Below, piece by piece: positions 8,046 to 15,975 of a DNA stretch of 64,000 nucleotides. How positions within the stretch are numbered: position 1 is the first letter of the stretch; every line of letters begins with the position of its first letter. Under the pieces are notes generated by a model. It searched no databases and was not told the origin of the DNA. It was given only the letters and a program-made list of their open reading frames with translations. Source of the stretch: Scytonema hofmannii PCC 7110 (GTDB taxonomy: Bacteria > Cyanobacteriota > Cyanobacteriia > Cyanobacteriales > Nostocaceae); the NCBI RefSeq assembly GCF_000346485.2, contig NZ_KQ976354.1:9163333-9227332 (forward strand), written 5' to 3'. Both the position numbers and the translations under genes were made by a program.

Positions 8046-11000
8046 TCAAGCATTTGTATGGTTGGATTGTAACTTGATACCCAAAACTTGGGTGTACGCT
8101 CCTCTAGCTTGAGTCACGCCGATTGTACGTTCGGCTGATTCTATCATCGGTCGGCGCAAACTGACAACAATAAATTGTGCTTGTTGTGCCTGTTGCTTAA
8201 TCATTTTAGCTAATCGTTCTACGTTTGCCCCATCTAAAAACATATCAACTTCATCAAAAGCGTAAAATGGTGATGGACGGTAGCGTTGGAGCGCAAAAAT
8301 AAAGCTTAAAGCTGTCAGGGATTTTTCCCCTCCGGACATAGAAGCCAGTCGCTGTACTGGTTTGCCTTTGGGGTGTGCAACTAGGTTCAATCCACTGTTA
8401 AATGGGTCTTCTGGATTGTCGAGTTGCAAGTGACCGTCGCCTTCGGAAAGGGTAGCGAAGATGGATTGAAAATTTTCATTCACCGCATCGAAAGCTTCTT
8501 TGAATGCGCGTTGGCGTAAGGTGGTAAAGTTTTCAATTCGCAACAAAAGTTCGGTGCGTTCTCCTTCTAAAGTCTGGAGTTTTTCGCTGAGTCCTTCTAA
8601 GCGCTTTTGGGTACGCTCGTACTGTTCCAACGCTAGCATATTGACGGGTTCCATTCCCTGTAGGCGTTTGGCTAGCGATCGCAATTCTTTTTGCAGGTCT
8701 TCTAAATCTACTTTATCTGGAACTTCTGGCAATGGGCTGGGTAATTCTGCTCCTACTGTACGCAATTGCTCTTGCAATGTCGCAAACTCAGATCGCCTTG
8801 TTTGTTGGGTTTCTTGCAGCTTTTGCTGTTCCCATTCCAACTGTTGCTCTCTGGTAACTTGCGATCGCAATTCTTGTTCTGTGCGATCGCGTTGTTGTTT
8901 TTCTTCTCCTAAATTCTGTTCCATTTCACTCAAATTTGCCCGAATTTCTGCAATTTGAGTGTTGATTTCTCTGACTTGTGTAGATACGCGCTGTAGAGCT
9001 TCTGTTGATGATGTTTGTTGCTCTTGATATTCTTGGATGCGGTTTGAGCTTTCTTGAATTTTCTCTTGCAAACGCTGCTGCTGGTTTTCTAAATTTTTCA
9101 GTCTTTGCTCGGATTCTCGTAAGGCTCCTTCCCTTTGTTGTAATTGTTGCTCTTGAATTTTGATAGTCGCTTGAATTTGTTGCCATTCTTGAGGAGTTTG
9201 GGACTGTTCTAACTCTGTCAAAGCTTGTCTTAACTGTTGCAATTGTTGCTCTTGTCCTGGTAATTCCCGATCTAAGACTTCCAAGCGAGATTGAGCCTGT
9301 GCTAACTTTTCCTGGTTTTGAGTTAATTGCGATCGCGTTCCTTCTAACTGCGCTGTCAAACTCTTAATGTCTTTCTGTAGCTGTTCCAACTGTAACTGCT
9401 GTTCTCGCCGCGACTGTCTGGCTTCGGTGAGTTCTTGTGTCAGTTGTTTTGTTCTGACTGACAGAGAACTTATTGCTTCACCACAACGCTCTAAAACCTT
9501 TTCAATATCCGATAATCGACTCTTCAAACTGGCAACTTCCTCAGATTCCGTTGCTTCCACCGTACCAAACCGCAACGCCGAACGCTGAGTTGTACTACCA
9601 CCAGTCATGGCTCCACTGGTTTCTAACAATTCTCCATCTAACGTTACTATTCTATACAATCCCAAGTGCTGACGTGCTTGATGTAAACTTTCAAACACCA
9701 CCGTATTGCCAAAAACGTAAGCAAACACATCTTTGTAACGGCGATCGCATTCAATCAAGTTAACAGCATAATTGACAAAGCCGTTAGCATAACGCAAGGT
9801 GAAATCTTGCGTCAATTTTGGAGCTTGAATTTTCGTCAGTGGGAGAAAAGTTGCCCTACCAGCACGTTTTTGCTTGAGCAATTCAATTCCAGCTGATGCT
9901 ATGCTGTCATCTTCCACAACTATATGCCCCAAACGCGCACCTGCAGAAATTTCCAAAGCCAAATGATAGCGGGGTTCCACGCGTCCCAACTGTACAACCA
10001 TTCCGCAGACTCCAGGCATACCCGATTGCAAAATGACTTTGCTGGCTTGGGTTCCTTGGACTTCTTGCTGGGCTGCTTGTTGTGCTTCTAGCTTATCCAA
10101 GGAGCGTTGTTTATCCCTCTGTTCTTGCAAGAGACGCTTTTGGGTATCTTGTTGGATTTGCAGTTCTTGTTCTGTAGCTTTTAAAGTTTCGGCGAGTTGT
10201 TCAACCTGTGGTAGAGAAGCGCTATGGCTAGTCCCGACATCAACGAATTGCGCTTGTTTTTCTGCTAGCTGGGGTTCTAAAGTTTGAATCAGTTCCGTTT
10301 GTTCTTGGATCAGCTGCTGTAATTGGTTATTGCGCTCTCTTAACTGGGCTTGTTCCGTGCGTTGGGGATCGACGGTTTGCTGTACGGCTTCTACTTGACG
10401 GTTGAGGGTTGTTTGTTGCTGTACCCAAGCTTCTGAGGCGGAAGCAATTTCTGCGGCTATCTCACGAGATTTTTCTAATTCTTGTTGTGCTTCATCTCGT
10501 TGGATTTGTCTTGATGAGATGTACTGGGTTTGTTCAATCTCATTTTGTGCGAGTTGTTCTAAGGTTTGCTGGTGCTGTTGAATTTCCTGCTGTGTTTGTT
10601 GCTGGCGTTTGATGGTTTCTTGGATTGCTGTTTCTAGTTCCGTTTGTTGACGTTGAAGTTGCTTGCGTTCTGCTTCTTGGGTGGCTAGAGTGGATTGTAC
10701 TGCTAAAAGTTGCTCTTCTCCCAATGCTTTGACATGGGCGTTGAGTTGTTCGAGTACGTTGGTTTTTTGGGCGATTTCTGATTTTAGGGTTGCAAGTTGG
10801 TTGGTGAGTTCGCTCTTTGTGCGATCGCCTTCAGCGATTTGTGTCGCTAACTTTTCTTGCTGGGCTTGTAGGGAACGCCATGATAAAACGGTTTCCCATA
10901 GTTGTTTTTCTTGATACTCAGTACGAAGTTTTTGGTATTTTTCTGCTTTAGCACGATCTTGGGAGAGGCGATCGCGTTGTGCGGTTAACTCTGTCTCCAC

Positions 11001-11726
11001 AATGCGACAGCTATCTTCCTTTTCTTTAACTTCATCTAAAGTTCCTTTGGCTTGGATAATTTTACGGTCAAATGCTGCTACTCCTGCTAGTTCATCAATA
11101 ATTTCCCGTCTCTCGCGAGAGTTCATGGAAATAATGCTGGTGACATCCCCTTGGAGTACGACATTGTAACCTTCAGGGTGAATCCGCAGTTTCTCTAGTT
11201 CTTCGTGTAGTTCTGTGAGGGTGCAGGAAACACCGTTGATGTAATAATTTGAGGTGTAGGTTCCTTGGCTTGTGACTCTCAGCCTTCTGGTGACGCTCCA
11301 TTCCACACCAGATTTTGCTTGAATTTTAGTTTTACGATATTTTTCCTCTTCGCTTTCTTCCTGGCGATCAGTTTCCTCAGAAGTTGTTAAATCTGTAACA
11401 TCGGGTTCTTCATCTATTACCACATCTGGGACTTGGTGTACGTCATCCACAACTAAGTCTGACAAATCAAATGTCACCGTAACGCTAGCTTCAATGCTGG
11501 CTTTTCCCTTTGCAGTTTGATTATTGTTGACCAAATCGGGTAGGCGATCGGCTCGCATTCCTTTTGAACTGGCTAGCCCAAGGCAAAAAAGCAGGGCGTC
11601 GAGAATATTGGATTTCCCGGAACCGTTGGGTCCAGAAATGACAGTAAACTCTGACAGCAAGGGGACAGAGGTTGTACCGCCGAAGGATTTGAAGTTTGTG
11701 AGTTCTACCCGTTTTATATGCACCAT
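8046..11726 (-). CDS. smc: Chromosome segregation protein SMC
   Basis: 1226 residues, usual for SMC. Walker A GPNGSGKSN is at residues 32-40, the ABC signature SGGEKSLTALSF and Walker B FYAFDEVDMFLD are near residue 1150. Between them lie two long coiled coils, very rich in Gln and Glu, and a hinge at about 555-690 (GMPGVCGMVVQLGRVEPRYHLAL, VTLDGELLETSGAMTGGS). SMC with ScpAB compacts and segregates the chromosome by ATP-driven loop extrusion. An extra acidic, loop-like stretch (about residues 92-130: DVVIDEEPDVTDLTTSEETD) is inserted in the N-terminal head domain. Start is ATG 11726. A PRC-barrel gene follows directly. Several long open frames on the opposite strand are shadows of the Gln-rich coiled coil. 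Confidence 0.97.
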   Translation of the reverse strand: MVHIKRVELTNFKSFGGTTSVPLLSEFTVISGPNGSGKSNILDALLFCLGLASSKGMRADRLPDLVNNNQTAKGKASIEASVTVTFDLSDLVVDDVHQVPDVVIDEEPDVTDLTTSEETDRQEESEEEKYRKTKIQAKSGVEWSVTRRLRVTSQGTYTSNYYINGVSCTLTELHEELEKLRIHPEGYNVVLQGDVTSIISMNSRERREIIDELAGVAAFDRKIIQAKGTLDEVKEKEDSCRIVETELTAQRDRLSQDRAKAEKYQKLRTEYQEKQLWETVLSWRSLQAQQEKLATQIAEGDRTKSELTNQLATLKSEIAQKTNVLEQLNAHVKALGEEQLLAVQSTLATQEAERKQLQRQQTELETAIQETIKRQQQTQQEIQQHQQTLEQLAQNEIEQTQYISSRQIQRDEAQQELEKSREIAAEIASASEAWVQQQTTLNRQVEAVQQTVDPQRTEQAQLRERNNQLQQLIQEQTELIQTLEPQLAEKQAQFVDVGTSHSASLPQVEQLAETLKATEQELQIQQDTQKRLLQEQRDKQRSLDKLEAQQAAQQEVQGTQASKVILQSGMPGVCGMVVQLGRVEPRYHLALEISAGARLGHIVVEDDSIASAGIELLKQKRAGRATFLPLTKIQAPKLTQDFTLRYANGFVNYAVNLIECDRRYKDVFAYVFGNTVVFESLHQARQHLGLYRIVTLDGELLETSGAMTGGSTTQRSALRFGTVEATESEEVASLKSRLSDIEKVLERCGEAISSLSVRTKQLTQELTEARQSRREQQLQLEQLQKDIKSLTAQLEGTRSQLTQNQEKLAQAQSRLEVLDRELPGQEQQLQQLRQALTELEQSQTPQEWQQIQATIKIQEQQLQQREGALRESEQRLKNLENQQQRLQEKIQESSNRIQEYQEQQTSSTEALQRVSTQVREINTQIAEIRANLSEMEQNLGEEKQQRDRTEQELRSQVTREQQLEWEQQKLQETQQTRRSEFATLQEQLRTVGAELPSPLPEVPDKVDLEDLQKELRSLAKRLQGMEPVNMLALEQYERTQKRLEGLSEKLQTLEGERTELLLRIENFTTLRQRAFKEAFDAVNENFQSIFATLSEGDGHLQLDNPEDPFNSGLNLVAHPKGKPVQRLASMSGGEKSLTALSFIFALQRYRPSPFYAFDEVDMFLDGANVERLAKMIKQQAQQAQFIVVSLRRPMIESAERTIGVTQARGAYTQVLGIKLQSNHTNA

Positions 11727-12411
11727 AGGTGGTTGCTAACTGGGGGAATGAAGTTCAAGTGTACCAACAAAGTTCTCAATAGGTTAGGGAGTTTGGATGA
11801 TGGAACCGCAGAGGCGCAGAGGACGCTGAGAATGAGAGGAGTTTAAGGTTAGTTTATCAAGAGAATTGTGAGACGGGGAAAAGCTGCTCCAAGATCCCTA
11901 ACTTTTTGTACGGAGATAGTTTGCTGAGAATTTCAACTTCTACAATGCAGTGTAGACACGGTGTTCAAGATTGTAAAGAAAGATAGGTACACAGGCTTGT
12001 CAAAGGGAATTGGGGACTGGCTATTTGCATTTGACTTTTGCGTTAGCAGTGGATGTGGTGAAGTATTAGCCAGCATGAAAATATGTGTACTCAGTAATAT
12101 TCAATTCTAACCAGTCTAAAGGAGTAAAGTGCGATCGCTTAATGTCGCACTATATAAAAAAATTTTACCAGTATCGCGATATCTTCACTTCCACTGTCAT
12201 GTAACAGCATCGAAGCTATTTTTCAGCTTCGAGAGAAGGTAATTAATAATGTCGCAATCCCAGTCATTAACTTATTGCTTGCCTGGGATTGCACTTTGTT
12301 TTTGGTTGGGATCGGCTAACGCCTAGAGGTTTAGAGGAATGGGGGATAGATACTCCCGCTTCGGAAGCTAACGCTTTAAACAATTGAAGAAAACTATTGG
12401 AGATAAACGAA
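11727..12411. promoter_or_regulatory. Long gap upstream of small gene with two stem-loops; no gene seen
   Basis: Contents: a copy of the GCGCAGAGG dispersed repeat at 11806-11835; the smc promoter region; a GCGATCGC site at about 12131; a stem-loop TCGAAGCT...AGCTTCGA at 12210-12232; and a perfect 10-base inverted repeat GCAATCCCAG (12254-12263)/CTGGGATTGC (12283-12292). The two stems lie 120-200 bases before the small gene at 12412 and could be a structured 5' leader. No known riboswitch class was recognised. Confidence 0.4.
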
Positions 12412-12729
12412 ATGAAAAATCCTGAGTTTTTAATTAATACTAGTAAATATCCTGGTATCCCCGTTGGGCGTCTATTCATACCCAATTCTCACTTAAATCA
12501 ACCAAAATTTGCACATTGGCGTGAGTCTGTAAAGGTTCTTGATACTACTACCTATCCTAATAGCGAAGTAATTTGGTTTGTAGCTGATACCTTTGAGTAT
12601 CGCCGTCTTGCATCCTGTTATCCACATCCCCGACACTTTGCTTATACTGAGTATCTTCTAAAATCAGCTTCTACATTCTTTAGTAGCCTGAAACCACCGT
12701 ACCTTCCTGATTATGAGTACTTCAACTAA
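12412..12729 (+). CDS. Small conserved-looking protein of unknown function
   Basis: 105 residues. I choose ATG 12412 because GGAG lies at 12399-12402, nine bases upstream; a TTG 15 bases earlier would overlap that ribosome site. The protein starts MKNPEFLINTSKYPGIPVGRL and ends YLPDYEYFN. It has no membrane segment, signal or Cys motif; it is rich in Tyr, Phe and Pro. Codon use and a good ribosome site support a real gene. It stands alone in an accessory region and is preceded by an unusually structured leader. I do not recognise the family. Confidence 0.55.
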   Translation: MKNPEFLINTSKYPGIPVGRLFIPNSHLNQPKFAHWRESVKVLDTTTYPNSEVIWFVADTFEYRRLASCYPHPRHFAYTEYLLKSASTFFSSLKPPYLPDYEYFN

Positions 12730-12814
12730 TCTTAGTTACCCCTCTATCTTCTAGTAAAGTAGAAGTCAACAGACGAAAAAATTCTCAACTTTGCAGAGTC
12801 AGGAATTTGACTCC

Positions 12815-13456
12815 CTAATTTTCTAGTTTGCAAATTGCTTTCAAAACCTGTACTAGCTGAATACTGTCCTCAGATTGAATTAGGTTCAGTAATGGCATTA
12901 ACTGATAGGTAGGGGGATTTCCTCGTTCGAGACGGACAAACTGGTAACGATGACCGTTTGTTGCTAGTCCCCAAACGGATGATTGCTTTTCTAAGCTTTT
13001 AAAAGCGTAAGTCAGCAGTTGGGGTAAACCTTCGGAAACGTCTACCGAACTGTTTTTTGTTTCTATTACCAAAATCCAAAACGTATTCGCTGTCTTTGCT
13101 TGAGTGTTGCTCACTGCTAAAATGTCCATCCGTCCTGTGATCTTTGTGTCCTCGTCTTCAATGGAGATAGCGATCGCATCTTCCATTGTCAAGCGAATAG
13201 GAACATCATAAAATCCAGATAATCGCAACAGAGGTGCGATCGCTAAAAATTTAACTAAACCTTCAGAAACTTTTCCAGCGTTAAAGTAACGTTCAAAGTC
13301 GTTACTAATGCGTGATAAATCCTGCTGTTCCAACTCCGTCAAAGGCTCTAAAGTTAAGTATTCTGTAAACGATGAACCATTGGGCGTTTTTTGCAGTTTC
13401 AACAAGCGATGAACGTCATTGAGAGATAAAGTACTGGCTTCTAGAGTAATTGGCAT
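12815..13456 (-). CDS. PD-(D/E)XK nuclease-fold protein, type I restriction R N-terminal-like
   Basis: 213 residues. The order of conserved residues matches HSDR_N-type endonuclease folds: E65 in VSEGLVKFLAIAPLL, D111 in ITGRMDIL, E132-x-K134 in ILVIETKNS and Q146 in EGLPQLLTYA. All catalytic positions are present, so the fold is probably active. No helicase/motor follows, as in other stand-alone cyanobacterial copies annotated as restriction endonuclease subunit R. Stand-alone copies are frequent in Nostocales accessory regions beside toxin-antitoxin and IS genes, as here. The start ATG 13456 begins MPITLEASTLSLNDVHRLL. Its target is unknown; a defence role is inference. Confidence 0.8.
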   Translation of the reverse strand: MPITLEASTLSLNDVHRLLKLQKTPNGSSFTEYLTLEPLTELEQQDLSRISNDFERYFNAGKVSEGLVKFLAIAPLLRLSGFYDVPIRLTMEDAIAISIEDEDTKITGRMDILAVSNTQAKTANTFWILVIETKNSSVDVSEGLPQLLTYAFKSLEKQSSVWGLATNGHRYQFVRLERGNPPTYQLMPLLNLIQSEDSIQLVQVLKAICKLEN

Positions 13457-13746
13457 AGGTTTTCACCACGTTTTCTAGTACTAATGAACATACTGCACTA
13501 TGAAAGGCAAGAATTTCCATAGAGTAGCTCTAAAAAGTCACATTTGATACCTCTTTTTAGCAATTCTTGTCTAGCTATGCTATAATTACCAGTCTAAAAA
13601 ACTATAGGCTTGCTAGCCCATGAGCAATATTTGTCAGTTGACTGTCCGTTTCGAGAAGTTGGGGGTCTTAGACTTCTTTGATTACTAGCTATACGGTATC
13701 GCAATCCTATAGTTTATCTTGGTAGTAGAGCAAAGCGATCGTACCT

Positions 13747-14034
13747 ATGTCAACATCAAGTGAAGTAAAAACTACTCAAATCGAAATTACACTTAATGAA
13801 GAACAGAAGCAAACTCTGGAAAAAGCTGCTGCTATGAGGTGTTTAACCTTGAGTGAGTATCTAGTTGAATTGGCTATAAATGCAGCAACAGAAGAAATAC
13901 CAGAACCAGAGTCTATGGTTCTTTCTGAACAGGATTGGGAAATTTTTGTATCAGCTATAGAAAACCCTCCAGAACTCAATCCAAGGTTGAAAGCAGCTAT
14001 CCAAAAATATAAGAATGAATCCGAAAAGAAATAA
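13747..14034 (+). CDS. DUF1778 (TacA-like) antitoxin without adjacent toxin
   Basis: 95 residues. Residues about 8-48 are a ribbon-helix-helix DNA-binding domain (TTQIEITLNEEQKQTLEKAA, LTLSEYLVELA). Residues 59-88 are the toxin-binding tail typical of DUF1778: LSEQDWEIFVSAIENPPELN. In TacA/TacT systems this protein is followed at once by a GNAT toxin that acetylates aminoacyl-tRNA. Here the next 130 bases hold no GNAT; instead a piece of dispersed GCAGAGAGCACAGAGG repeat and a DUF433 gene follow. It is thus an orphan, possibly a remnant or an anti-addiction copy. The only TacT-like GNAT in the window is at 32698-33255, and its own partner carries a similar tail. Confidence 0.85.
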   Translation: MSTSSEVKTTQIEITLNEEQKQTLEKAAAMRCLTLSEYLVELAINAATEEIPEPESMVLSEQDWEIFVSAIENPPELNPRLKAAIQKYKNESEKK

Positions 14035-14167
14035 GTGATGGAATGGACTTTTTACAGGTGTTAAATGGAAAAATTATTGAACCGCACCAGAACGCAGAGA
14101 GCACAGAGGAATGGATAGAGAGTAAATGTTTGTATATTAAGATAATTGTTATGGAATGAGGTGAGTT

Positions 14168-14590
14168 ATGCAATTAGAAGATTACTTCGATTTTCAGCGT
14201 CCTGATGATATTCGGTTGAAAGGTACAAGAGTAGGAATTGAAACTGTTCTTTACGAGTACATTTATCGTGCTCGGACTCCTGAGGAAATTGCAAATATTT
14301 ATACATCACTTACACTGGAACAGGTTTATGCAACAATTCTCTATTACTTGCATAATAAAGAAGCAGTTAGCACGTATATAGCTGACTGGTTGGAATGGAG
14401 CCACAGAATGCGAGAAGAACAGCGACGGAATCCGCCACCAGTTGTAGTCAAATTAATGAAACTGAAAGCTGAAAGAGAAGCAATGAAGAAGGTAAATCTA
14501 AGGACTCGTTCTGAATGTAGTAGCTACTGTCTGGCTCTCCTCCCTTCTCCAAGTCATCTCGTGTTAAAGTCAGCGAGCCAGTGCGGCTAA
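14168..14590 (+). CDS. DUF433 antitoxin-like protein with aberrant C-terminus (copy 1)
   Basis: 140 residues. Residues 1-108 are a full DUF433 domain, nearly identical in protein and DNA to copy 2 at 17379 (starts MQLEDYFDFQRPDDIRLKGT; RVGIETVLYEYIYRARTPEE; TLEQVYATILYYLHNKEAV). After AEREAMKK the sequence stops matching the other copies; the last ~30 residues are antisense to a broken Uma2 gene (see 14487-14813). The DUF5615 toxin partner that overlaps copies 2 and 3 is missing. The 30 bases upstream (GTTATGGAATGAGGTGAG) are shared with copy 2, so both stem from one duplication. DUF433 proteins are antitoxin-like partners of DUF5615 PIN-like toxins. Confidence 0.85.
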   Translation: MQLEDYFDFQRPDDIRLKGTRVGIETVLYEYIYRARTPEEIANIYTSLTLEQVYATILYYLHNKEAVSTYIADWLEWSHRMREEQRRNPPPVVVKLMKLKAEREAMKKVNLRTRSECSSYCLALLPSPSHLVLKSASQCG

Positions 14591-14813
14591 TTTCCAAGCC
14601 CAGTTCTTCACATAACACTACAATAAAACCTTCAATTAAGCGGTTGGGGTTTTCATGTGCCTTATGTGGAGACATAATTTCTACTATTCCATTGTCATAA
14701 GCAAGTCTGGTGTTACGCTCCGATCCCATGTCAGCCAGCATACTTTTAAACGTTTGCCAGCTAATGTTTTCAAGTATGGTTCTGGTTTCTGCGGGTGTTA
14801 TGGTTGTGACCAT
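14487..14813 (-). pseudogene. Uma2-family (DUF820) nuclease, truncated by recombination
   Basis: The reverse frame from ATG 14813 gives the first ~108 residues of a Uma2 protein: VTTITPAETRTILENISWQTF, DNGIVEIMSPHKAHENPN, GLEISRTGSLTLTRDD, GGEPDSSYYIQNESLDLP. Uma2 proteins are about 190 residues with a PD-(D/E)XK fold whose catalytic part lies in the missing C-terminal half. At 14487-14492 the sequence runs into the 3' end of the DUF433 gene in antisense and the frame ends 13 codons later (14448). The protein cannot be active. Two damaged genes thus share one breakpoint tail to tail. Confidence 0.8.
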
Positions 14814-14939
14814 AATAAAAGTCTCCCATCTAAATTGTCATTTGATATGGACTTTGTTGCTAAGTTCATTTTCTATACGGATACCATTTCACCGGGTAAA
14901 ACCTAGTAACAGACAATAAGCGTTCACCCAACTACAAAT

Positions 14940-15095
14940 ATGCAAAAAGCTAATTACAAGTCACGGCGAGTGACTCTGAGTTATCCATCTGTCGAGAAAA
15001 TTCAGCAAATGTACTCACCGCCCCTGGATACCAGTACTCATGAGATCGCGAGCTATTTAGAAAAATTAGTGTTCGAGACGCAAGTTCCCAATTGA
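14940..15095 (+). CDS. Short open frame, 51 residues, unknown
   Basis: ATG 14940 to TGA 15095 encodes MQKANYKSRRVTLSYPSVEK and ends VFETQVPN. The composition is protein-like (amphipathic helix at the C-terminus, HEIASYLEKLVFE), but no clear ribosome site is seen and no family is recognised. It might be a small gene or a fragment left in this rearranged island. Confidence 0.3.
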   Translation: MQKANYKSRRVTLSYPSVEKIQQMYSPPLDTSTHEIASYLEKLVFETQVPN

Positions 15096-15166
15096 TAAGG
15101 GTGAACGGAAAATTAAGGATTTTAAACATAAATTTTCATCCTGATTTCAACCATTTGATTCCTAAC

Positions 15167-15230
15167 TCGACTTGTGTGTACATCGTAGCCTTTCTAAGGG
15201 GGGTAAATTCGACTTTTGTGTACACCGTAG
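15167..15230 (+). repeat. Direct repeat of 22 bases, spacing 42
   Basis: TCGACTTGTGTGTACATCGTAG (positions 15167-15188) recurs at 15209-15230 with two changes. The repeats lie just upstream of a structured region and the IS element. They may be binding sites or an end of an older mobile element. Confidence 0.6.
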
Positions 15231-15261
15231 TGAGGTCTGTCGAACTCACGTTACATTATAA

Positions 15262-15428
15262 GGAAAACGGCTGAAAACCCTTGAAGATGTAGCTCGGAGC
15301 GTGGCGGAGAGATACATCTGTGCTTTAGACAAGGGCTGGAATTGGGCAAGAAAAATGGGGAAACCCTATTTATGGATATCCTGCACTACCTCTAGACAGT
15401 TAAGGGGTTTGAGGGTTTCCCCATTTTT
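15262..15428 (+). ncRNA. Putative structured RNA ending in terminator-like stem
   Basis: Read on the plus strand the segment contains nested complementary pieces: CCCTTG...CAAGGG with GATGTA...TACATC inside (about 15279-15333), then a perfect 17-base inverted repeat, 15351-15367 (AATGGGGAAACCCT core) with 15412-15428, closing with a run of six T. The 44-base loop between the 17-base arms is unusually long for a plain terminator. No protein frame fits. It lies directly outside the left end of the IS200/IS605 element. It could be a small RNA with its own terminator or a palindromic non-autonomous element; known RNA families were not recognised. Confidence 0.35.
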
Positions 15429-15449
15429 TAAGAGCTTGGTCTCCCGGAT

Positions 15450-15486
15450 GAAAGCCGCAAGCACCCTTTAGGGTGCAGGTACTTTC
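15450..15486. repeat. IS200/IS605 left-end hairpin
   Basis: Imperfect palindrome with inner stem GCACCCT (15461-15467)/AGGGTGC (15470-15476) and outer stem GAAAG/CTTTC. It ends two bases from the tnpA stop codon, the normal place for the TnpA recognition hairpin. Confidence 0.65.
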
Positions 15487-15487
15487 G

Positions 15488-15892
15488 CTATTCTCTCTGT
15501 TGTGCAATATACCGCTTCACGGTTTCCGTACAAATATTACCAGCAGTTGAAACAAAATAGCTGGGAGTCCATAAAGTAGGGAGTTTAAGTAATTCAGGAA
15601 ACTCTTTACGCAAGAAATGAGATGCTCTTCCTTTAACACGATTCATAATCAAGGACGGGTTGTCGGTAGGTTTAGCATTAATAAATAGATGCACGTGGTC
15701 AGGCATAATTTCCATTGCCACAATCTTCCATCGGTTTTCGTTGCAAACATCACAAATAATTTCTTGTAGTCTTTCAGCTATACGACCAACTAATACTTTT
15801 TTTCTACGCTTAGGAATGAAAACGAAATGGTAGTTGAGTAGTGAGACTGCATTCCCTTCGTGTCTGTACTCGTCAGGAGAAAATTTAGCCAT
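15488..15892 (-). CDS. tnpA: IS200/IS605 transposase TnpA (HUH, Y1 type)
   Basis: 134 residues from ATG 15892 (MAKFSPDEYRHEGNAVSLLN); the open frame extends 22 codons upstream but family proteins start here. The HUH motif is H66-V-H68 in MPDHVHLF and the nucleophilic Tyr is Y128 in ETVKRYIAQQ, close to Y127 of the IS608 enzyme. TnpA cuts single-stranded DNA at the element's hairpin ends and joins it into a short target motif. All catalytic residues are present. It diverges from tnpB with 83 bases between the starts, so promoters for both lie in that gap (TATTGTATAATAAAAC at about 15925-15940 on the plus strand carries a good TATAAT). Confidence 0.92.
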   Translation of the reverse strand: MAKFSPDEYRHEGNAVSLLNYHFVFIPKRRKKVLVGRIAERLQEIICDVCNENRWKIVAMEIMPDHVHLFINAKPTDNPSLIMNRVKGRASHFLRKEFPELLKLPTLWTPSYFVSTAGNICTETVKRYIAQQRE

Positions 15893-15975
15893 ATATCCGG
15901 AATTCAAGGTTGCGTTGTTGTATACAGCTATTGTATAATAAAACAATTGTGCCAACAATAAAGGAGATTTAATTT

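Noticed and set aside
8500-11739. Many open frames opposite to smc
   Set aside because: They are antisense shadows of the Gln/Glu-rich coiled coil, with Cys/Ser/Phe-rich, non-protein-like composition.
14035-14167. Missing GNAT toxin for the DUF1778 gene
   Set aside because: All six frames were read by eye; only a dispersed repeat is present.
15160-15270. Tn7-like/CAST transposon end with repeats
   Set aside because: Two similar 22-base repeats are present, but there are no tnsB/tnsC/tniQ or Cas genes and the repeats differ from those transposon ends as I know them.
15092-15274. 60-residue open frame before the IS element
   Set aside because: It spans the two 22-base direct repeats, has a TTG start without ribosome site and overlaps another frame.
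15440-15490. Group II intron domain V-like string (GAAAGCCGCAAGCACC)
   Set aside because: The string is part of the left-end hairpin of the IS200/IS605 element; no reverse transcriptase or other intron domains are present.
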